Source: Pseudomonadota bacterium
GTDB lineage: Bacteria; Pseudomonadota; Alphaproteobacteria; Rhizobiales; Hyphomicrobiaceae
Length of the DNA: 17,634 nt
NCBI GenBank assembly: GCA_023405815.1
Contig: JAEXXM010000064.1
Span: 1 to 17,634 of the forward strand
Direction: 5' to 3'
Shown here: positions 12,841-17,634 of the stretch, piece by piece
Layout of the letters: every line of letters begins with the position of its first letter
How positions within the stretch are numbered: position 1 is the first letter of the stretch
Notes under the pieces: generated by a model
Seen by the model: only the letters and a program-made list of their open reading frames with translations
Told to the model about the DNA's origin: nothing
The model's database searches: none
Program-made: the position numbers and the translations under genes

Positions 12841-13883
12841 GGAGCTGCCGCGCTGGAGCGTGCCGCGACGATGTCGGATGCGAGCTTCACGGCGGCGATC
12901 AGGCTCGTTGCCGACGCACGGCCCTCCGCCGCGATGTCGAATGCGGTGCCGTGATCGGGCGAGGTGCGCACGAAAGGCAGCCCCAGCGTCACGTTCACGC
13001 CTTCGTCGAACGCCAGCGTCTTGAGCGGGATCAGCGCCTGGTCGTGATACATCGCGACGACCGCATCGTAGGTGCGCCGCGCCGCGGCATGAAACAGCGT
13101 GTCGGCCGGATGCGGCCCGGTGACCGAAAGCCCTTCGGAGCGCAGATCGGCGATGGCGGGCGCGATGACGTCGATCTCCTCCCGTCCCATGGTCCCTTCC
13201 TCGCCTGCGTGCGGATTGAGCCCGGTGACCGCGATGCGCGGCGCCGCGATGCCGAAGTCGGTCTTCAGCGCCGTGTAGGTGGTATGCACCGTCTCGCGGA
13301 TCAGCCCGCGCGTGATCGCCTTCGGCACGCTGGCGAGCGCGCAATGCACCGTGAGCGGCACGACGCGCAATTCGTGCGAGGCGAGCATCATCACCGGCCG
13401 GCAGCTCTTGCCCGTGTGCCGCTCCGCGAGCGCGGCGAGGAATTCAGTATGGCCCGGAAAGGGGAAGTCCTCGGCCAGCACGACATGCTTGGCGATCGGG
13501 TTGGTCACGATCGCGGAAGCCTCCCCTCGCACCACGGCGGCCGTCGCTTGCTCGATGGCACCGATGATCGCCGACCGGTTCAAGGGATCGCCAACTCCGG
13601 CGTGCGCCCGAACGTTGAGCGGCGCGTGCAAAACGGGAAGCGCCGAGCCGAAGGCGTCGGGCGCCTCCGCTGGCGACGTGACGGCCGCGATCGGCACCGA
13701 AAGGCCGAACCGCCGGGCCCTGTCCGCAAGCACGTCCTTGTCGGCAAAGACGACGAACGGCTCGAGCCCGCGATCATTGCGATCGAGCCAGGCCCGTAGC
13801 GTGATTTCCGGACCGATCCCGGCCGGGTCGCCCATGCTCACGGCGAGAGGGCGCCGTCGCCGCGTCTGGGACCCCGCGGCCAT
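12837..13883 (-). CDS. pdxA: 4-hydroxythreonine-4-phosphate dehydrogenase
   Basis: NAD-dependent oxidation of 4-phosphohydroxy-L-threonine in the DXP-dependent pathway to pyridoxal 5'-phosphate. The 348 aa begin with MGDPAGIGPE (17-26), and have TNPIAK (127-132), GHTEFLA (His145), and metal-binding histidines His180 (TVHCAL), His225 (GLNPHAGE) and His280 (MYHDQ). The tail has FVRTSPDHGTAFDIA. The start ATG at 13881-13883 directly abuts the TAG stop of the SurA-like gene with no gap, and the stop overlaps the rsmA start by 4 nt, so these three genes are one transcription unit. The surA-pdxA-rsmA order is common in proteobacteria. Confidence 0.97.
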   Translation of the reverse strand: MAAGSQTRRRRPLAVSMGDPAGIGPEITLRAWLDRNDRGLEPFVVFADKDVLADRARRFGLSVPIAAVTSPAEAPDAFGSALPVLHAPLNVRAHAGVGDPLNRSAIIGAIEQATAAVVRGEASAIVTNPIAKHVVLAEDFPFPGHTEFLAALAERHTGKSCRPVMMLASHELRVVPLTVHCALASVPKAITRGLIRETVHTTYTALKTDFGIAAPRIAVTGLNPHAGEEGTMGREEIDVIAPAIADLRSEGLSVTGPHPADTLFHAAARRTYDAVVAMYHDQALIPLKTLAFDEGVNVTLGLPFVRTSPDHGTAFDIAAEGRASATSLIAAVKLASDIVAARSSAAAP

Positions 13884-15104
13884 CTAGCGATACTCGATGT
13901 GGGCGTCCGTACGCAGGTCCTTGAGATACTTCTTGGAGAGGATCTCGAACTCTTTCTGCCGCAGCTCGTTCTGTGCCGTTTCGCGCTTTGTGTTCTCCGC
14001 CTTGACGACTTTGCGGCCGCAGACCGCCCACAGCTCGACGCCGTTCTCGCCGATGGTTGCAGGCAGCAGCTCGCCGTCGTGGGCCGCCAGCAGCAGGCTG
14101 CGCGTCGGCTCGGGAAGGCTGCTCGGTCTGCGGTCGCCGAGGTTGTCGAAGCGCGCCCCTGAAACGCCGCGGGCCATCGCGTCCATCTCGTTGCAGCCCG
14201 TGAACTTCGCACGCAGGTTCTCCGCGTCGCTGAGGCGCTGGGCAAGCCGCTTCTGGTCCGGGTTGGCGGGTAGGTTAAGCAGCACGCGATGGATGCGCAA
14301 CTCGACGTCGTCTTGACCCTCGGATGCTGCCACTATCTTGTCGACGTCGCGGTTGGCGACGGAGATCATGTGGCCGAACTTGCGGCGGATGACGTCGGTC
14401 CAGGAGAGCGATGCACGGATGCGCTCGCGCATGACCGCGATGTTGGCGCCCATCTTGGTAAGATGCTCGCCGAACTGCGCGGTCGTCATCTTGTTGCGCT
14501 CGGCCATGCCGGCGAGAATGCGCTCCACCTCGTCGTCGGCGGCCACGACGCTCAGCTTCTTGGCCTCCTGCAGCTTCAGCCGCTCGTCGATCAGCTCCTC
14601 GAGCGCCTGCTTACGCGCCGTCGGCACGTACTCCTTCTCGATCTGGTTCTTGATGCTGGCGACGAACTCGCCCTGCAGCTGCTTGACGCGGGACTGCTGC
14701 TCGGCTTCCGACTTCGGCGGATTGGCCTGCAGGCGCTTGATGGCAAAGGCCTTGAACTGATCGTTCATGCTCGGCGACTTGAGGCGCGCCTGCAGCTTCT
14801 TCTGCACCTCGGGCGCACCGAGCATGGCGAGCGCCACGCGCTGCTGGATCTCATAGCCGGTGATGGGCTCGTCGTTGACCAGCACCACGATGGACTGCAC
14901 CGGGCGATCCGCCAAGGCGTCGGCCTGAGTCGCCCGTGCGGTGACGACATGCTTGGGCTTTTCCGCCGCTGCGGATTGGGCGAGCGCCGTGGCGCCCGGC
15001 ACGACAAGTGCCACGGCGCCGAGGAGGGCGAGGCTCCGCCGACGCGGCCCTGTGCAGGGCTGCTCCGGCCCGCAACTTTGCCCGTTTGATCTGACGGAGC
15101 CCAT
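13884..15104 (-). CDS. SurA-like periplasmic chaperone with degenerate parvulin region
   Basis: Probable periplasmic chaperone for outer-membrane proteins, including its neighbour LptD. The 406 aa start with a signal peptide (RRRSLALLGAVALVVPGATALAQ, about 21-43). A SurA N-terminal domain follows: SIVVLVNDEPITGYEI (71-86), a helical region, and ALEELIDERLKLQEAKKL. In place of a normal parvulin domain there is ELRIHRVLLNLP, a Cys-containing CNEMDAMARGV segment and a LWAVCGRKVV strand; the usual GGDLG-type motif is not evident, so isomerase activity is doubtful. I chose the ATG at 15104 with GAAAGAG just upstream; a TTG six codons earlier (15122) is possible. The gene lies between lptD and pdxA as surA does in many proteobacteria, and ends flush with the pdxA start. 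Confidence 0.85.
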   Translation of the reverse strand: MGSVRSNGQSCGPEQPCTGPRRRSLALLGAVALVVPGATALAQSAAAEKPKHVVTARATQADALADRPVQSIVVLVNDEPITGYEIQQRVALAMLGAPEVQKKLQARLKSPSMNDQFKAFAIKRLQANPPKSEAEQQSRVKQLQGEFVASIKNQIEKEYVPTARKQALEELIDERLKLQEAKKLSVVAADDEVERILAGMAERNKMTTAQFGEHLTKMGANIAVMRERIRASLSWTDVIRRKFGHMISVANRDVDKIVAASEGQDDVELRIHRVLLNLPANPDQKRLAQRLSDAENLRAKFTGCNEMDAMARGVSGARFDNLGDRRPSSLPEPTRSLLLAAHDGELLPATIGENGVELWAVCGRKVVKAENTKRETAQNELRQKEFEILSKKYLKDLRTDAHIEYR

Positions 15105-15410
15105 CGCTCTTTCGTCTTTCAATGCCCGTCTTTCAAATGCTTGCAGTGTCCCGCCACCCTAATGGAAAGGCCGGACGAACCGAACCGCTTTGCGACGTCT
15201 TATTGACGCAAACCTTGGCGGAGCCGTGACGCGAGGCCACCGTGAAGCGCCTGCCGCGCCCAATTTCCGGGACACCCACGCCTACCAAAGGGTTGCTACA
15301 ACCAGATCTGCGCCCGCGGCAGGGCGCCAGCAGCATCGAGGTTACCAGCGCCCGGGGGCCAGGCTCGAGCTGGGGGCCGCTGCGCAGATACCGCCGACCG
15401 GAGCAACCCG
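15105..15410. other. 306-bp gap between lptD and the SurA-like gene
   Basis: No protein gene is supported. Next to the SurA-like start is a 10-bp direct repeat CGTCTTTCAA (15113-15122 and 15127-15136). Further up an inverted repeat TTTGCG/CGCAAA (15189-15194 with 15207-15212) and a small hairpin GGTTG-CTA-CAACC (15291-15303) are seen. The stretch nearest lptD is very GC-rich with two copies of GGGGGCC. No clear sigma-70 promoter or T-run terminator was found, so it is open whether surA is read from lptD or separately. Confidence 0.5.
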
Positions 15411-17634
15411 CTACTGCGGCGTCGCGCCCGACTGCTGCTCCATGAAGTTGAAGTTCAGCGCGTTGGTCGAGTAGCCGAACTCACCCAAATGCTTCAGCTC
15501 GAAGCGCAACATGAGGGTCTGGCCGTCGACCAGGTCCGGATTGACATAGTAGTTGTCCGTATAGGTCGCCGTAAGCACGAAGCACTCGTCGGCGTAACGG
15601 ATCTGGATCATGTCGGAAGCGAGCTCGTCGGCATCGATGTCGTAGCGCACGGCTGCCGCGAGGGTCCAGCGATCGGTGAGGCGCAGGCCGACGCTCCCGT
15701 AGACGTCCTCCTGGGCGTCGTCGATGCCGTTCGTGGGATCGGTATCCAGATAGGCGTACACGGCATTCATCGTCACCGGGCCGAGGCTGACCTGGCCACC
15801 GGCGTCGAGGCGGGCGAGCGAGAAGCTGTCCTTCTCGAAGCGCGACTGCGAGATGAGCTGCAGGAAGCTCCACGGCGCAAGGTACGCGCCGAGCACGTAG
15901 TCCGAGCGGTCCGTCTGCAGGCCGCTGTACGGCGTGAAGACCGGATTGTCGTTCACGTCCTTGCCGGGATCGGCGTACGGGTTCGTGCCGGCCAGATGAT
16001 AGCTCTCGCCGGCCAGCACGCGCGCATATCCGCCGTTATTGGACTGGAACGTGTACTGCAGGCCGACGTTGGCGCGGGTGCCGACCTCGATCCGGTCGTA
16101 GCCGGAGAACTTCGTCAACTCGAACAGGTTCGTGTCGTCGAAGACGAGGCTCTGCGCATCCTCGTTCGGCAGGCTGTTCTGATCGATCGAAGCCTGGCGC
16201 GCGATGATCTGACCGATCGGCTCGATGACGTGCGAGCCGCCGCCCGTGTTCGCCACCCACGGATAGGCAACGGTGACGCCGCCCGCCGCCAAGCCGCGCG
16301 CCAGCGATGTGCTCTCCAGCGGCGTGTTGATGGCGTAGGGATCGACGTAGTTGCTGATCTGGTAGAGGTCGCCACGTAGCTGTGCGAACGGCGTATAGGT
16401 AATGCCGATCGGATCGGTCAGGCGCCGGCGCCAGTTCACCTCCGTCACCACCCGGTTCATCTGCTGATTGCTGTCGGCGAACGGCGCGAAGCTCGTCACA
16501 TCCTGGTTGCTGGAAAGGGCCAGCGCATTGGTATTCCACGTCAGCTCGCCACCGAGGATCGGATCGGCGAACACGTAGTTGTAGTCCATGATCGGATACG
16601 CGTACTGCTTGGTCTCGTTCGTCCCCGGCGTGGTGTAGCCGAGGTCCGAGAACTCGTAGGCCGCGATCTGGAAGAAGTTGCGGTCCGACAGGCCGTTGAA
16701 GAAGATCTTGTTGACCCGGTCCGTCAGCAGGATGTTGTCGAGCTTGTAGAACCGGCGGAACTCGTCGTCGGTTTCGGTCGTGACGTCCCAGCCGAACTTC
16801 CACCAGCTCCCGATGTTGAACAGGCCCTTGGTGTCGAGGCTGCCGCGCCAGCCGTCGTACTGCTCGCGATTGGTGATCTCCGACGGCAGCTGCCCGGCAT
16901 CCTGATCGATGCCCGCGCCCTTGATGTAGTACTCGCCGGTCTCGGTGCGGTGCCGCCACTCGCCCTGCCACAGGATGCCCTGCCGCGAGGTGACCATCGG
17001 GTAGAAAGTGAAGTCGTAGTTCGGCGCCAGCGCGAAGTAGTAGGGAATGGTGGTGGCGTAGCCGAGGTTGTCGGAGATCGACGGCTGCGGCATCAGGAAG
17101 CCCGACTTGCGCTTCACCGACGGATCGGCGTGCTCGAAGTAGGGCGTATAGAGGATCGGCACCCCGAACAGTTCGAACTGGGCGTCCTGATAGGTGATCG
17201 TCGCGGCCTGCTGGTCGTGAATGACCGTAGCGGCGCTCAAGCACCACAGCGGCGGCATGCCATCGGTGGTTTTGCAAGGCGTGAAGCGGCCGTTCTTGAA
17301 CACCGTCGTGTTGCCGGCGCGGCGCTGGGCGGATTCTGCGGCGATGCGCGTGTCGTCGCTGGCGACGACGGAAAGCTGCGAGACGAAGCCGTCGCGGAAA
17401 TCGTCGGTAAGGGTGTAGCGGTCGGCGCGGACGACGTTGCCGTTAGGCTCCTTGAGCACGACGTTGCCGACGGCCGTCAGCGTGTTCGCCGACTGGTCGT
17501 AGATCACCTCGTCGGCAGTGAGGATGTAGTTGTTGTAGAAGATCTCGACGTTGCCGCGCGCGATCACCTTGTTGCCGCCGGTGTCGTACACCAGCTCGTC
17601 GCCCTGCAGATAGAGCGGCTGCGACTTGTCGATG
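15411..17634 (-). CDS. lptD: LPS assembly outer-membrane protein LptD, 5' end cut by window edge
   Basis: Outer-membrane beta-barrel that, with the lipoprotein LptE, inserts lipopolysaccharide into the outer leaflet. About 740 codons are visible; the N-terminal signal peptide and first residues lie beyond 17634. The visible start is the OstA-like beta-jellyroll with repeating strands (LYLQGDELVYDTG, VIARGNVEIFYNNYILTADEV, LTAVGNVVLKEPNGNVVRAD). Then comes a Cys pair in PCKTTDGMPPLWC, followed by the FGVPILYTPYFEHADPSVK segment and the long barrel rich in Tyr, Asn and Asp with alternating strands. A late Cys in DECFVLTATY may pair with the N-terminal ones, as disulfides join the two domains in E. 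coli LptD. The last residues are NFNFMEQQSGATPQ. A shorter Met start at 17591 is internal, because coding sequence continues upstream. It heads the lptD-surA-pdxA-rsmA block. Confidence 0.95.
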   Translation of the reverse strand, partial: IDKSQPLYLQGDELVYDTGGNKVIARGNVEIFYNNYILTADEVIYDQSANTLTAVGNVVLKEPNGNVVRADRYTLTDDFRDGFVSQLSVVASDDTRIAAESAQRRAGNTTVFKNGRFTPCKTTDGMPPLWCLSAATVIHDQQAATITYQDAQFELFGVPILYTPYFEHADPSVKRKSGFLMPQPSISDNLGYATTIPYYFALAPNYDFTFYPMVTSRQGILWQGEWRHRTETGEYYIKGAGIDQDAGQLPSEITNREQYDGWRGSLDTKGLFNIGSWWKFGWDVTTETDDEFRRFYKLDNILLTDRVNKIFFNGLSDRNFFQIAAYEFSDLGYTTPGTNETKQYAYPIMDYNYVFADPILGGELTWNTNALALSSNQDVTSFAPFADSNQQMNRVVTEVNWRRRLTDPIGITYTPFAQLRGDLYQISNYVDPYAINTPLESTSLARGLAAGGVTVAYPWVANTGGGSHVIEPIGQIIARQASIDQNSLPNEDAQSLVFDDTNLFELTKFSGYDRIEVGTRANVGLQYTFQSNNGGYARVLAGESYHLAGTNPYADPGKDVNDNPVFTPYSGLQTDRSDYVLGAYLAPWSFLQLISQSRFEKDSFSLARLDAGGQVSLGPVTMNAVYAYLDTDPTNGIDDAQEDVYGSVGLRLTDRWTLAAAVRYDIDADELASDMIQIRYADECFVLTATYTDNYYVNPDLVDGQTLMLRFELKHLGEFGYSTNALNFNFMEQQSGATPQ

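Noticed and set aside
16036..17277. Second minus-strand frame (413 codons) inside lptD
   Set aside because: Out-of-frame Arg-rich shadow of lptD, with no start signal.
1..17634. CRISPR arrays, insertion sequences, prophage genes, rRNA
   Set aside because: No regularly spaced repeats, transposase or phage proteins, or rRNA sequence were seen on either strand.

Overview
The window is GC-rich chromosomal DNA from an alphaproteobacterium, most likely of the order Hyphomicrobiales (Rhizobiales). I infer this from gene order and protein style: rpsF facing away from fabD, then fabD-fabG-acpP-fabF-mltG-yicC-gmk, followed by the opposing block rsmA-pdxA-surA-lptD. I cannot name a genus.

Layout. (1) 1-367, minus: 5' part of rpsF (ribosomal protein S6), running off the left edge, with a good sigma-70-type promoter and a foldable leader of about 180 nt. 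(2) 368-2629: an accessory stretch between rpsF and fabD with four small genes. They are a NepR-like anti-sigma candidate (971-1153, minus), a very basic small protein (1358-1723, plus), a small exported DUF4431-like protein (1720-2127, minus) and an 86-aa protein of unknown function (2201-2461, minus). (3) 2630-6319, plus: the type II fatty acid synthesis cluster fabD, fabG, acpP, fabF. (4) 6454-9412, plus: mltG (peptidoglycan transglycosylase), yicC (endoribonuclease family) and gmk (guanylate kinase). (5) 9409-11926, plus: two tandem paralogous secreted lipase/esterase genes, an apparent insertion between gmk and rsmA. (6) 11947-17634, minus: rsmA, pdxA, a SurA-like periplasmic chaperone and the C-terminal bulk of lptD, running off the right edge. 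They are transcribed lptD to rsmA; the last three are packed with abutting or overlapping stop and start codons.

The genes are mainly envelope and growth housekeeping: malonyl transfer, ketoreduction, carrier protein and condensation for acyl chains; MltG for glycan strand length; LptD and a SurA-like chaperone for LPS export and outer-membrane assembly; Gmk, RsmA and PdxA for nucleotides, rRNA methylation and vitamin B6.

The most interesting point is the 60-codon gene at 971-1153. Its product matches the NepR pattern (IG..LR, then EP.PD at the expected distance). It is preceded by an exact GGAAC-N16-CGTT element, the promoter recognised by the EcfG general-stress sigma factor. Together these suggest a stress-inducible NepR paralogue outside the usual phyR-nepR-ecfG locus. 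No CRISPR array, rRNA, tRNA, insertion sequence or phage gene was seen.
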